Assembly (NCBI GenBank): GCA_041402045.1 | Contig: JAWKSZ010000010.1 | Location: 1-64,000, forward strand | From: JAGQRJ01 sp041402045 | GTDB lineage: Bacteria; Planctomycetota; J058 | Reading direction: 5' to 3' | Length of the DNA: 64,000 bases | Part shown: piece after piece, positions 1 through 7,373 of the stretch | Numbering within the stretch: position 1 is the first letter of the stretch | Layout: every line of letters starts with the position of its first letter | Position numbers and translations under genes: made by a program | The notes under the pieces: model-generated | Told to the model about the DNA's origin: nothing | What the model saw: the letters and a program-made list of their open reading frames with translations, nothing else | Database searches by the model: none

Positions 1-402
1 CGCTACCTCAGGCACCTGCAGGTCCGCGACCTGCTGCAGACCACCCGCGAGCGCATGCACGCCGCAGGGGTCGAGACCCTCGCCGACGTGCGGGCCGCCC
101 AGGCCCCGCTCGTGGGGCTCTCGCCCGAGGCCAGCCGTAAGAAGCGTGAGCTCCAGGAGTTCCTCTTCGCGCGGGTCTACCGGCACTACCGCGTCGTGCG
201 CCTGGTGGAGAAGGCGCGCCGCGTGCTCGTGCGCTTGTTCGAGGCGTTCTGCGAGCAGCCCCAGCAACTGCCCGACGAATACCGCGAGTGGGTCGACGTG
301 GCAGGGGTCGAGCGCGGGGTCGGCGACTACATCGCGGGCATGACCGACCGCTACGCCCAACACGAATACCGTAAGCTGTTTCGACCGTTCGAGCCCATGT
401 GA
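1..402 (+). CDS. dgt: dGTP triphosphohydrolase-like protein, C-terminal part
   Basis: The frame is open from the first base, so the start and the HD metal-binding core lie outside the window. The 133 visible residues are helical and rich in Arg and Leu, with a tail ending in EYRKLFRPFEPM. This is typical of the C-terminal helical domain of deoxyguanosinetriphosphate triphosphohydrolases, which cleave dGTP to deoxyguanosine and triphosphate. The stop codon overlaps the GTG of the next gene, so the two are probably co-transcribed. Identification rests on the tail alone; another HD-domain nucleotidase is possible. Confidence 0.65.
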   Translation, partial: RYLRHLQVRDLLQTTRERMHAAGVETLADVRAAQAPLVGLSPEASRKKRELQEFLFARVYRHYRVVRLVEKARRVLVRLFEAFCEQPQQLPDEYREWVDVAGVERGVGDYIAGMTDRYAQHEYRKLFRPFEPM

Positions 403-1490
403 GCATGTCGTCGAAGCCGCCCCCCATAGACGCCTCCGAGCAGCGCATCGCGCTGTTCACCCTGCGCGCGCTGTTCTTCGCCAGCGCGATGGGGCTCGGG
501 CTCTACGTCGCCCAGAGCGTCGAGGCGACGGGGCTGCAGTTCGTGGCCATGATCGTCTCGGGGACGATCGCGCTCGCGGTGATCATGGTCGACACCCTCG
601 CCGTGGCGCGCAGCAGCATCGGCACGGTCTCGGCGATCGTGTTCGGGCTCCTGATCGGGCTGCTCGTCGCCCAGATCTTCGTGGGGATCGTGTCCCTGGT
701 CGTGGAGTTCGAGAGCGAGGGCGGCAAGGAGACCCTGGGGGCGATCCGACTGGCCCTGGTCCTGATCTTCTGCTACCTGGGCCCGGCCTACATCCTGCGC
801 ACCCAGGACGACCTGCGGTTCATCGTGCCCTACGTCGAGTTCCGCCGGCAGGCCCAGGGTCCGAAGCCGCTGGTCCTCGACACGAGCGCGATCATCGACG
901 GCCGGATCGTCGACGTGGCCCGCTGCAACCTGTTCGACGCGCCGCTGATCGTGCCGCGCTTCGTGATCGAGGAGCTGCAGAAGATCGCCGACTCCGGCGA
1001 CCGCGGCCGTCGCGAGCGCGGTCGGCTCGGCCTCGAACGCCTGAAGCGCCTGCGTGAGGATCGCGGCCTCGAGGTCGAGGTGATCCCGGCGACCTACGCC
1101 CAGCAGGACGAGGTCGACCGGCGGTTGATCGAGGTCACCCGCTTCCGCGACGGCAAGCTCGTGACCTGCGACTACAACCTGCAGCAAGTCTGCGAGGTCG
1201 AGGGCGTGGCCACCATCAACCTCAACCAGCTCGCGGAGGCCGTGAAGCTCAGCTTCGTCGCCGGCGAGACCCTGCGGGTGCGCATCACGCGCAAGGGCGA
1301 AGGCCCCGAGCAGGGCGTGGGCTACCTGGAGGACGGCACCATGGTCGTGGTCGAGGGCGCGCGCGATCAGAAGGGCAAGACGATCACCTGCGAGGTCACC
1401 TCGACGATCCAGAGCAGCCAGGGCCGGATGGTCTTCGCCCGCACCCGGGGCGAGGGGTCTCAGCCCGCGGAGACGGAGGCCACCTCGTGA
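399..1490 (+). CDS. Membrane-anchored PIN/TRAM domain protein (YacL type)
   Basis: This 363-residue protein has about four hydrophobic helices in its first 130 residues. A PIN nuclease-fold domain starts at LVLDTSAIIDGR (about residues 155-270), with the acidic residues of PIN nucleases (D in LVLDTS, E in VIEELQ, D in VTCDYN). A TRAM-like beta domain follows. The layout is that of the YacL/PilT-N family, often encoded next to ispD as here; the RNA substrate is not known. The start is the GTG overlapping the dgt stop; an ATG two codons later is equally possible. The stop overlaps the GTG of ispDF (GTGA). Confidence 0.85.
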   Translation: MSMSSKPPPIDASEQRIALFTLRALFFASAMGLGLYVAQSVEATGLQFVAMIVSGTIALAVIMVDTLAVARSSIGTVSAIVFGLLIGLLVAQIFVGIVSLVVEFESEGGKETLGAIRLALVLIFCYLGPAYILRTQDDLRFIVPYVEFRRQAQGPKPLVLDTSAIIDGRIVDVARCNLFDAPLIVPRFVIEELQKIADSGDRGRRERGRLGLERLKRLREDRGLEVEVIPATYAQQDEVDRRLIEVTRFRDGKLVTCDYNLQQVCEVEGVATINLNQLAEAVKLSFVAGETLRVRITRKGEGPEQGVGYLEDGTMVVVEGARDQKGKTITCEVTSTIQSSQGRMVFARTRGEGSQPAETEATS

Positions 1491-2869
1491 GCGCCAGCGG
1501 CGTCGTCGTCGCCGCCGGCCTCGGGCTGCGGCTGCGCGCCGAGCTCGGCGACCAGGCCCCGCGCAAGGCCTACGTAACCCTCGCCGAGCGCCCGCTGGTG
1601 GTGTGGTCCACCTGGGCGCTCTCGCGGTCCCCGGGGGTCGACGAGGTGGTGGTGGTGGTCCACCCCGACGACCTCGCGGAGCTCGAGTCCTCCCAGCTCG
1701 GCGCGACGCTGCGCGCGGCTGGAGCGACGGCGTTCGTCGCGGGGGGCGCCCGGCGCCAGGACTCGGTCGAGCGCGGCGTGCGCGCCTGTCGCGCAGGCGC
1801 GGACCGGCTGGTGCTCGTCCACGACGCCGCGCGACCCCTGCTCGACCCCGCAGACGTCGGCCGCGCGCTCGACGTGGCCAGGACCCACGGCGCGGCGCTC
1901 CTGGCCTCCCCCGTGCGCGACACGGTGAAGCGCGCCGACGCCGACGGCTGCGTCGCAGAGACCGTCCCCCGAGACGGCCTCTGGCTGGCCCAGACCCCGC
2001 AGATCGGGCGCAGGGATCAACTCCTCGCCGCGCTGGAGCAGGCGCACCGCGACGGGGTCGAGGTCACGGACGAGGCCGCCGCCCTCGAGCGGGTCGGTCA
2101 GACCGTGCGCCTGGTCGCGGGGAGCGCGGACAACTTCAAGGTCACCACCGCGGCCGACCTGGTCCGGGCCCGGGAGCGCGTGGCGCTCGGCGGGCTGTTG
2201 CTCCCTCCGTTGACCACCGGCCCCGTGGCGGCGCTGCGCTCGCACCTCCAGCACACCCCGCCCACCGGCACCCACGTGGACCTCTCGGGCAGCGACGTGC
2301 CGGTCGGCGAGCTGCGCAGCAAGCTGCGCACCCTGCCGGCCACGCCCACCCCCCTGGCGACGAAGCTCGGCGCTCCACCCGCGCCGCCTGCCTCCCCGCG
2401 CACGGGCCTGGGCACCGACCTGCACCGTCTGGTCGAGGGCCGGCCCTTGATCCTGGGAGGCGTGGAGGTCCCCTACGACAAGGGCCTCGCCGGGCACTCC
2501 GACGCCGACGCGCTGACCCACGCCGTGATCGACGGAGTCCTCGGGGCCGCGGGCCTGGGGGACATCGGCGAGCACTTCCCCGACACGGACCCCGCCTACG
2601 AGGGCGCCGACAGCCTGACCTTGCTGCGCGCCGCCTGCGCGGCCGCGCACGAGGCGGGGTTCCGGGTGGCCTACGTCGACGCGATCGTCCACGCCGAGCG
2701 CCCCAAGCTGAAAGCGCACAAGGCGGCCATGCGCGAACGCCTGAGCGACGCGCTCGGGATCCACCCGAGCTGCGTGAACCTCAAGGCCAAGACCGGCGAG
2801 CAGGTCGGCCCGATCGGCCGCGGCGAAGCGATCTCGGCCAACGCCCTGGTGACCCTCGTCCCCCGGTGA
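1487..2869 (+). CDS. ispDF: Bifunctional IspD/IspF, methylerythritol phosphate pathway
   Basis: The N-terminal half (about residues 1-230) is a 2-C-methyl-D-erythritol 4-phosphate cytidylyltransferase: VVAAGLGLRLR nucleotide-binding start, HDAARPLL and TPQ motifs. The C-terminal half (about 305-460) is 2-C-methyl-D-erythritol 2,4-cyclodiphosphate synthase, with zinc ligands in GTDLHRL and GHSDADALTHA and a GDIGEHFPDTD motif. These are steps 3 and 5 of the non-mevalonate isoprenoid pathway. A linker of roughly 75 residues rich in Pro, Ala and Thr joins them. Fused IspDF proteins are known in alpha- and epsilonproteobacteria and some other lineages. The gene overlaps the PIN/TRAM gene by four bases. 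Confidence 0.93.
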   Translation: MSASGVVVAAGLGLRLRAELGDQAPRKAYVTLAERPLVVWSTWALSRSPGVDEVVVVVHPDDLAELESSQLGATLRAAGATAFVAGGARRQDSVERGVRACRAGADRLVLVHDAARPLLDPADVGRALDVARTHGAALLASPVRDTVKRADADGCVAETVPRDGLWLAQTPQIGRRDQLLAALEQAHRDGVEVTDEAAALERVGQTVRLVAGSADNFKVTTAADLVRARERVALGGLLLPPLTTGPVAALRSHLQHTPPTGTHVDLSGSDVPVGELRSKLRTLPATPTPLATKLGAPPAPPASPRTGLGTDLHRLVEGRPLILGGVEVPYDKGLAGHSDADALTHAVIDGVLGAAGLGDIGEHFPDTDPAYEGADSLTLLRAACAAAHEAGFRVAYVDAIVHAERPKLKAHKAAMRERLSDALGIHPSCVNLKAKTGEQVGPIGRGEAISANALVTLVPR

Positions 2870-2891
2870 ACCCGGCCTGACCTGACGGCTC

Positions 2892-3448
2892 CTAGCGGAG
2901 CCCGGGGATCGGGGGCGCGGCGCGGGCCTGGCGCTCGCGACGAGCGATCTCCCGCAAGAAGGCGTAGGTCGAGCGCACGTGGAGCCGACGTTGGGTCGGG
3001 AGGTAGAGCCAGCGGGGCATGCGGGGGTGGAAGTCCATGAGGGCCACCGTCAGTTGAACCCGCTCGCCGTGACGGACCTGGGAGAACGCCAAGGAGCCGC
3101 CTGGGTGCGCGAGCAGGCCGCCCTCGATCTTGCGCTCGAGGTGGGTCTCGCTCACCGTCGCTGGCGCGAGCCGGATCGCCTGAGGCCAGCCGCACGGCTG
3201 CAGCCCCAGGACCAGCGGCCCGTCGTCGCCGTGCCAGGTCGGGCGGACCATGCCCGCGGAGATCCGCGGGACCCAGGCGAAGTAGGCGCGCTCGAGCTCG
3301 CGCAGGCTGAGGGAGCAGGCCCGGGGAGCTCGATCCACTCGATGCTCACGACGACGCGATAGTCGGGGTCGACCCGGCTGTAGAACCGCGGCGGAGGGTC
3401 GTCGCGGCCGGGCCAGGGAGCTGGGACGCGACTAACGGGCGCGTTCAC
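2892..3448 (-). CDS. Conserved hypothetical protein, frameshifted near 3325
   Basis: Two minus-strand frames join into one product of about 185 residues. The N-terminal part (GTG at 3448, ending in VVVSIEWIE) is in one frame. From about 3325 the protein continues in another frame as LSLRELERAYFAWVP and ends at 2892. A single-base indel near 3325 explains this. The rest shows alternating beta-like segments and a basic C-terminal helix, which could be a lipid-binding or SRPBCC-like fold, but I do not recognise the family. Its start overlaps the end of the upstream SRPBCC gene by 17 bases, so it is the last gene of that operon. Confidence 0.5.
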
Positions 3449-3860
3449 GGGCCACGTCGCTCGCCCGCTGGCGGAACTCGCGGATCAAGCGGGGCAGGCT
3501 GCGCTCCAGCACGAAGCGCACGGCGAACCCAGGGGCTGCGAAGCCAGGGTCCATGGCGTTCTCGTAGCGAAAGCGCGTCCCCCCCTCGTGTACGACCGCG
3601 CCGGCGGCGTCCCGGAACGAGCCGCGGAGCCGGCGCCAGCGCACGGCGTCCGGGGTGCGCTTCAGCTCGAGCACGTAGGTGAAGTCCATGCCCTTGAAGC
3701 CCGCGCGGAACTCGGCCTCACGCTCGTGCTCCCCGTCGCGCAGGACCGTCACCTTGCGCACGCCCTTGACGAACTCGGGGTATTGCTCCACGTCCCACAC
3801 CACGTCCAGCATGGTCTCGACGGGGACGTCGGTCTCGAAGTTGCGCACGGCCTTGTACAC
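3432..3860 (-). CDS. SRPBCC (START-like) ligand-binding protein
   Basis: This 142-residue protein is a complete single SRPBCC domain. It opens with the beta strand and helix typical of polyketide cyclase/COQ10/RatA-like members (VETMLDVVWDVEQYPEFV), continues with antiparallel strands and ends in the long C-terminal helix (LPRLIREFRQRASD). Such proteins bind lipids, quinones or other hydrophobic ligands. It starts at GTG 3860 and lies 45 bases after the MBL gene on the same strand, in an operon with a site-2 protease and an MBL hydrolase. The ligand cannot be read from the sequence. Confidence 0.75.
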   Translation of the reverse strand: MYKAVRNFETDVPVETMLDVVWDVEQYPEFVKGVRKVTVLRDGEHEREAEFRAGFKGMDFTYVLELKRTPDAVRWRRLRGSFRDAAGAVVHEGGTRFRYENAMDPGFAAPGFAVRFVLERSLPRLIREFRQRASDVARERAR

Positions 3861-3905
3861 CGCCTCATTCTGCGCGCGACGCGGTGGGGTGCAAGGCTCA
3901 GCCGG

Positions 3906-4646
3906 TCAGGCTTCCTCGACCCGGCTGCCCGGGACCACGTCCAACCGGCCGTCGGAGAAGCGCACCCAGGCCTTGGTCCCGCCGTCGTAGTCCGGAGCGC
4001 GGAGCAGGAGCTCGGCGTCCTGCCCCAGCGCGCGGCAAGGCCGCGGCGACAGCTCCAGCTCGCCGCGAAAGGCGCGCACGAAGGGGTTGTGGGCGAGCTC
4101 GGCGCCGACCGTGGTGGCGGCGGCGTGCCCGGGGAGCAGGTGGGTCTCGGGGGCCAGCCCGAGCAGGGTCTCGAGCACCGAGTGCTGGAGGTCCGCGAAG
4201 GAGGTGTGGCCCGGTCCGCGGGTGCCCCCTACCGACCCCTTGAACAGCGTGTCCCCCGTGGCGACGCGATCGCGCCCGAGGCGGAACGCGAGCTGGCCCG
4301 CGGTGTGTCCCGGAATGTGCATCAGCTCGACCGAGAGGTCCCCCGCCTGCAGGTGCTCGTCTCCCGCCAGGGTTCCGCTGACCCCAGGGACCCGATCCGC
4401 TTCTGCGCGGTGGATCATGACCTCGGCGCCGCAGCGCTCGCTGTAGGCCCGGTGCTCGCAGACGTGGTCCACGTGGTGGTGGGTCAGGAGCACCCAGCGC
4501 AGGTCAAGCCCGTGGGCCTCGATCGCCGCCAGGATCGGCTCGGGGGGCGCCCCCGCGTCGATCACCACCGCCGGGCCCCCGGGCGCGGGGGCGTAGAGCC
4601 AGGTGTTGCTCAACCATCCAGGGTGCGTGCTCTGCTCGAGGATCAT
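3906..4646 (-). CDS. MBL-fold metallo-hydrolase, glyoxalase II-like
   Basis: The 246-residue protein has the metallo-beta-lactamase signature THHHVDH at about residues 55-61, further metal ligands in IPGHTAGQ and ATGDTLF, and a late PGH motif. This arrangement suits a binuclear zinc or iron hydrolase of the glyoxalase II or persulfide dioxygenase-like group. After about residue 190 the tail departs from classic glyoxalase II, so the substrate is open. Its ATG overlaps the stop of the upstream site-2 protease gene by four bases (ATGA), indicating translational coupling. Confidence 0.85.
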   Translation of the reverse strand: MILEQSTHPGWLSNTWLYAPAPGGPAVVIDAGAPPEPILAAIEAHGLDLRWVLLTHHHVDHVCEHRAYSERCGAEVMIHRAEADRVPGVSGTLAGDEHLQAGDLSVELMHIPGHTAGQLAFRLGRDRVATGDTLFKGSVGGTRGPGHTSFADLQHSVLETLLGLAPETHLLPGHAAATTVGAELAHNPFVRAFRGELELSPRPCRALGQDAELLLRAPDYDGGTKAWVRFSDGRLDVVPGSRVEEA

Positions 4647-5428
4647 GGCTTGCGCTCGTGAGGCATGAGGTCGTCGTCGTGATACTGCGCGGGCGACCGG
4701 CGCTCCTCGTGGGGGAGGCGGTCGGTGTCGCGGCTGGGGTCTCGCGCGCCGAGGGCTCGCTTCAGCTCACGCCCGCTCGCGTAGAGCACCCACACTCCGA
4801 GCGCCGCGAGCAGCAGGGCCCCACGACTCAAGCCGAAGCTGATCGCGGCCAAGCCGCACGCGAACGCAGCGCAGATCGCGACGACGGTGGCGTTGCGCCA
4901 GCCCACGAGCGGCCACAGCGCCGCGCGGAGCAGCCGCCCTCCGTCCATGGGATACGCCGGCAACACGTTGAAGACGAACAGCGCGCCGTTGATCACGACC
5001 AGCGCGCTCAGCGCCCAGGGCAGCGACACGGGCTGCTGCAGCGCGCGCAGGGCCTCGCGCGCGCTGCTCGGCACGGCGTGGCCCAGGAGGGCGACCAGCG
5101 CCAGCCCCAACAGCGCGAGCCCGAGGTTGGTCAGGGGGCCTGCGGCGGTGCTGGCGAACTCGGACCAGGGGGTGCGAGGAACCCGGAGCCGGCTGAGGCC
5201 GCCGAACGGGTGCAGCAAGATCTCGCTGGCCTCTCCGCGGACGAAGCGCGCGCCGAAGCAGTGCCCGAGCTCGTGCAGGAACACCGAGAGGAAGAGCAAC
5301 CCGTTGGTGGCCAGGGCGACGGAGGGGCTCTTGAAGTAGAGGAAGCTCAGGCCCACCCAGAGCACGGCGAACGAGTGCAGTCGCACCCGAATGCCCCAGA
5401 CGTGGCCCAGCACCCAACTCGTTCCCAT
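4643..5428 (-). CDS. Site-2 protease family membrane metalloprotease (M50)
   Basis: This is a polytopic membrane protein of 261 residues with about five to six hydrophobic segments. The zinc-binding HELGH lies in the second segment (near residue 51) and the third-ligand motif NVLPAYPMDGGR near residue 155. This is the active-site pair of intramembrane S2P/M50 proteases, which cleave membrane-anchored regulators or misfolded proteins. The C-terminal 40 residues are polar and charged and carry no CBS or PDZ domain. It is first in the operon with the MBL, SRPBCC and hypothetical genes. Upstream lies a structured leader with a tiny ORF. Confidence 0.88.
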   Translation of the reverse strand: MGTSWVLGHVWGIRVRLHSFAVLWVGLSFLYFKSPSVALATNGLLFLSVFLHELGHCFGARFVRGEASEILLHPFGGLSRLRVPRTPWSEFASTAAGPLTNLGLALLGLALVALLGHAVPSSAREALRALQQPVSLPWALSALVVINGALFVFNVLPAYPMDGGRLLRAALWPLVGWRNATVVAICAAFACGLAAISFGLSRGALLLAALGVWVLYASGRELKRALGARDPSRDTDRLPHEERRSPAQYHDDDLMPHERKP

Positions 5429-5463
5429 GCCTCGATCCTACGCGCTGGGTCCCCACACGACGA

Positions 5464-5498
5464 CCGCGCCGGCCAACCCCAGGGGGCGACCGGCGCGG
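5464..5498 (-). terminator. GC-rich hairpin between leader ORF and S2P gene
   Basis: A perfect 9-bp stem (CCGCGCCGG with CCGGCGCGG) encloses 17 bases that can extend it with a CCCC/GGGG pairing. On the minus strand it falls between the tiny ORF at 5530-5565 and the S2P gene start at 5428. No U-run follows, so it is either a Rho-type or attenuator hairpin or merely a structured element. Confidence 0.45.
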
Positions 5499-5529
5499 CT
5501 GACTGCCAGACCCAAGGGTCCGTCGACGC

Positions 5530-5565
5530 TTAAGCCTGCAGCCTCGTCAAGTAGCCACTACACAT
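5530..5565 (-). CDS. Eleven-codon leader ORF (MCSGYLTRLQA)
   Basis: An ATG is placed at ideal spacing behind a Shine-Dalgarno that pairs with essentially the whole 16S 3' tail, followed by eleven codons and TAA. The 12-codon frame is too short for homology evidence; support comes only from the exceptional ribosome binding site and from its place between a structured leader and a GC-rich hairpin ahead of an operon. It may be a regulatory leader peptide or a tiny independent product. I do not recognise the peptide. Confidence 0.4.
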   Translation of the reverse strand: MCSGYLTRLQA

Positions 5566-5568
5566 AAT

Positions 5569-5584
5569 GGATCACCTCCTTTCG
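5569..5584 (-). promoter_or_regulatory. Ribosome binding site fully complementary to the 16S rRNA tail
   Basis: On the minus strand the bases read CGAAAGGAGGTGATCC, followed by ATT and the ATG at 5565. This matches the complement of the conserved 16S rRNA 3' end over about 15 bases, far longer than the 4-6 base Shine-Dalgarno of other genes in this window. A fragment of a true 16S gene is unlikely because the match stops sharply on both sides. Confidence 0.6.
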
Positions 5585-5735
5585 CTGGGACCTTCCCGGC
5601 CACCGGCAGCTACCACGGCCGATTCCGAGCGGGTTACCCACGCGCTACGTTAGCGCGACCAAGAACGCAGACCCGAAACCGGATCCGCGGTTTCACACTA
5701 ACCACCGGGGTCCGACAACGCCGGCCCGAGGTTCG
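5585..5735 (-). ncRNA. Structured leader region upstream of the S2P operon (candidate)
   Basis: Read on the minus strand, this stretch has no long ORF but several short hairpins: GAAACC paired with GGTTTC around an 8-base loop, GCGCTA paired with TAGCGC around ACG, and a GGCC-rich stem just before the ribosome binding site. Together with the hairpin at 5464-5498 it could form a cis-acting RNA. It matches no riboswitch class that I can identify. The remaining sequence up to 5821 shows nothing further. Confidence 0.3.
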
Positions 5736-5821
5736 AAGTGAACGCACAAAATGTTTCGTGGAAGCGTGTTGCGACTCGAGGCTCCGCCCGGAGGCGGAGC
5801 CCACAGCCTGCCGAGGGGCGC

Positions 5822-5974
5822 CTAGAAGATCTTGTAGACCAGCGCCGGGGGCGACGAGGCGGGCTCGGCGTTGAGCCACACGAACGCCCCGAACAGCGCC
5901 GCGACCACCACGAGGGTGCACACCGCGCCCGCGAGGAGCACCCGTCCCGGCAGCGGCTGAAAGTCGTCGTCCAT
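5822..5974 (-). CDS. Small single-pass membrane protein (50 aa)
   Basis: The frame starts at ATG 5974 and ends with TAG at 5822. An acidic N-terminus (MDDDFQPLPG) is followed by one transmembrane helix (about residues 13-33) and a short tail ending in YKIF. It begins three bases after the stop of the upstream DUF5989-like gene, whose protein ends in the similar YTIF, so the pair is co-translated and may act together. It is too small for standard gene callers but is supported by spacing and hydrophobicity. Confidence 0.6.
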   Translation of the reverse strand: MDDDFQPLPGRVLLAGAVCTLVVVAALFGAFVWLNAEPASSPPALVYKIF

Positions 5975-5977
5975 GCG

Positions 5978-6193
5978 CTAGAAGATCGTGTAGATGAACG
6001 GCGCGATCGCCGAGCTCTCGGCGAACACGATCACCAGGCCGATCACGAGCAGCACGATCACGAGCGGGGCCAGCCACCACTTCTTCTCTTCCTTCAGGAA
6101 GAGCATGAATTCGGCGATCAGCGAACCTTCTTCCTCTTCCGGAGGAAGGTCGATGTTGGGGCTCTCGGACTCTTTGACGGTGTCGTCGCTCAT
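5978..6193 (-). CDS. DUF5989-family small membrane protein
   Basis: This 71-residue protein has an acidic N-terminal stretch (about residues 1-22), an amphipathic FMLFLKEEKKWWLAP segment and one transmembrane helix ending in FIYTIF. These are features of the DUF5989 family, whose members sit beside carbamoyltransferase and SxtJ-like genes in many bacteria. No carbamoyltransferase is present here; its partner is the 50-aa membrane protein directly downstream. The start ATG 6193 has a purine-rich ribosome site (GAAGGCGAGCCG). The function is unknown. Confidence 0.75.
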   Translation of the reverse strand: MSDDTVKESESPNIDLPPEEEEGSLIAEFMLFLKEEKKWWLAPLVIVLLVIGLVIVFAESSAIAPFIYTIF

Positions 6194-6352
6194 CGGCTCG
6201 CCTTCTCAAGCGCCGAGATCTTACGCTGTCGCGACCCCGAAGTCCAGTTCCGATCATTCTTTAGCCTGAGCGCTCCGGGCGAGTTCCTGGTGGGCCCCAC
6301 CGGGGCCTGCTACGCTGGAAGCGCGCACATGAGACCCGCAGAAGGGTGAGCC

Positions 6353-7357
6353 ATGTCACGACTCCTCCTCGGCCTTTCGGCCGCGTTGCTTTTCTCGGTG
6401 GCGCCAGCCTTCGCTGACGACGACCACCCCGAACCATTCGATCCGCCCAACGAGCAGATCGACCGCGACCTCGACGACTCCCTCCGCCGGGAGTACGACG
6501 GGAACGGTCAGCCTCTGCCCCCGGTGGACCCGGACCAGGACCCGCCGTCGAGCCCCCCCAAGGAGGACGACCGGCTCCACCTGCGCCTGGGCGGCATGGC
6601 GGCCTACTACTACACCCAGCTCAAGAACGTGGAGGTCTCGCGCCGCGAAGGCGCGGTCGGCGGCGCCGACATCGACCTCGACGACCAGGGCCTGGACCTC
6701 GACGAAGAGCACAGCCTCACCTACCGCGCCTGGTTCGACATCGGCAAGTTCGTCTCGCTCCAGGGTGGGTTCCGCACCACGGAGTATTCCGACCTGCGGC
6801 AGCCCACGAGCGGCTTCACCTTCGGCTCCACGACCTTCGCCCAAGGCCAATACCTCGAGACCGAGATCGAGGTCCTGAGCGCCGACTTCGACGTGGTGAT
6901 CAAGCCCCTGAACCTGAGCTGGATCGAGCTCGGGATCAGCTTCGGCGCGCGCTACGTGTACTGGGAGACGCGGTTCAGCTCACCGCAGAACCCGGCCACC
7001 AACGAGGACCAGCGCAGCGAAGCGCTGGTCCCCATGGTCGGCATGAGCCTCGCGCTGCGGCCCGTGCGTCCGCTGGAGCTCTTCGTGCGCGGGCGGATCG
7101 GTCACTTCGAGTACGAGCGCGAGGAGCACTACCGCCGCCGCAGCGGCGGACAGCTCCGGCTCGAGGAGGAATACAACAAGGAGGCCACCGCCGCCGAGTT
7201 CGACGCCGGGATCAAGCTCCTGATCGACGACACGATCGGCCTGATCGCGGGCTACCGCCTGGACTTCATGGAGATCGAGAGCGAGCGCGCGTCCCGCGCC
7301 GAAGCGATCAAGGGCACCGCGCACGGGCTCTACGCCGGCCTCGTGATCCAGTTCTAA
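6353..7357 (+). CDS. Secreted, probably outer-membrane beta-barrel protein
   Basis: The 334-residue product has a clear signal peptide with cleavage expected after PAFA (about residue 22). A polar, Pro- and Asp-rich segment to about residue 80 follows, then alternating hydrophobic strands (RLGGMAAYYYTQL, SLTYRAWFDIGKFVSLQGGFR, ELGISFGARYVYWETRF) that end in a terminal aromatic, GLYAGLVIQF. A C-terminal Phe and such strands fit an outer-membrane barrel of the OmpW/porin type. I do not recognise a specific family. The start ATG follows GAAGGGTGAGCC. It stands alone, divergent from the small membrane-protein pair. Confidence 0.7.
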   Translation: MSRLLLGLSAALLFSVAPAFADDDHPEPFDPPNEQIDRDLDDSLRREYDGNGQPLPPVDPDQDPPSSPPKEDDRLHLRLGGMAAYYYTQLKNVEVSRREGAVGGADIDLDDQGLDLDEEHSLTYRAWFDIGKFVSLQGGFRTTEYSDLRQPTSGFTFGSTTFAQGQYLETEIEVLSADFDVVIKPLNLSWIELGISFGARYVYWETRFSSPQNPATNEDQRSEALVPMVGMSLALRPVRPLELFVRGRIGHFEYEREEHYRRRSGGQLRLEEEYNKEATAAEFDAGIKLLIDDTIGLIAGYRLDFMEIESERASRAEAIKGTAHGLYAGLVIQF

Positions 7358-7373
7358 TCGGCCCGCACCCGCG

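Noticed and set aside
5569..5584. Fragment of a 16S rRNA gene (GGATCACCTCCTTTCG on the plus strand)
   Set aside because: Only about 16 bases match; the flanks do not continue as 16S or spacer sequence. It is read better as a Shine-Dalgarno on the minus strand.
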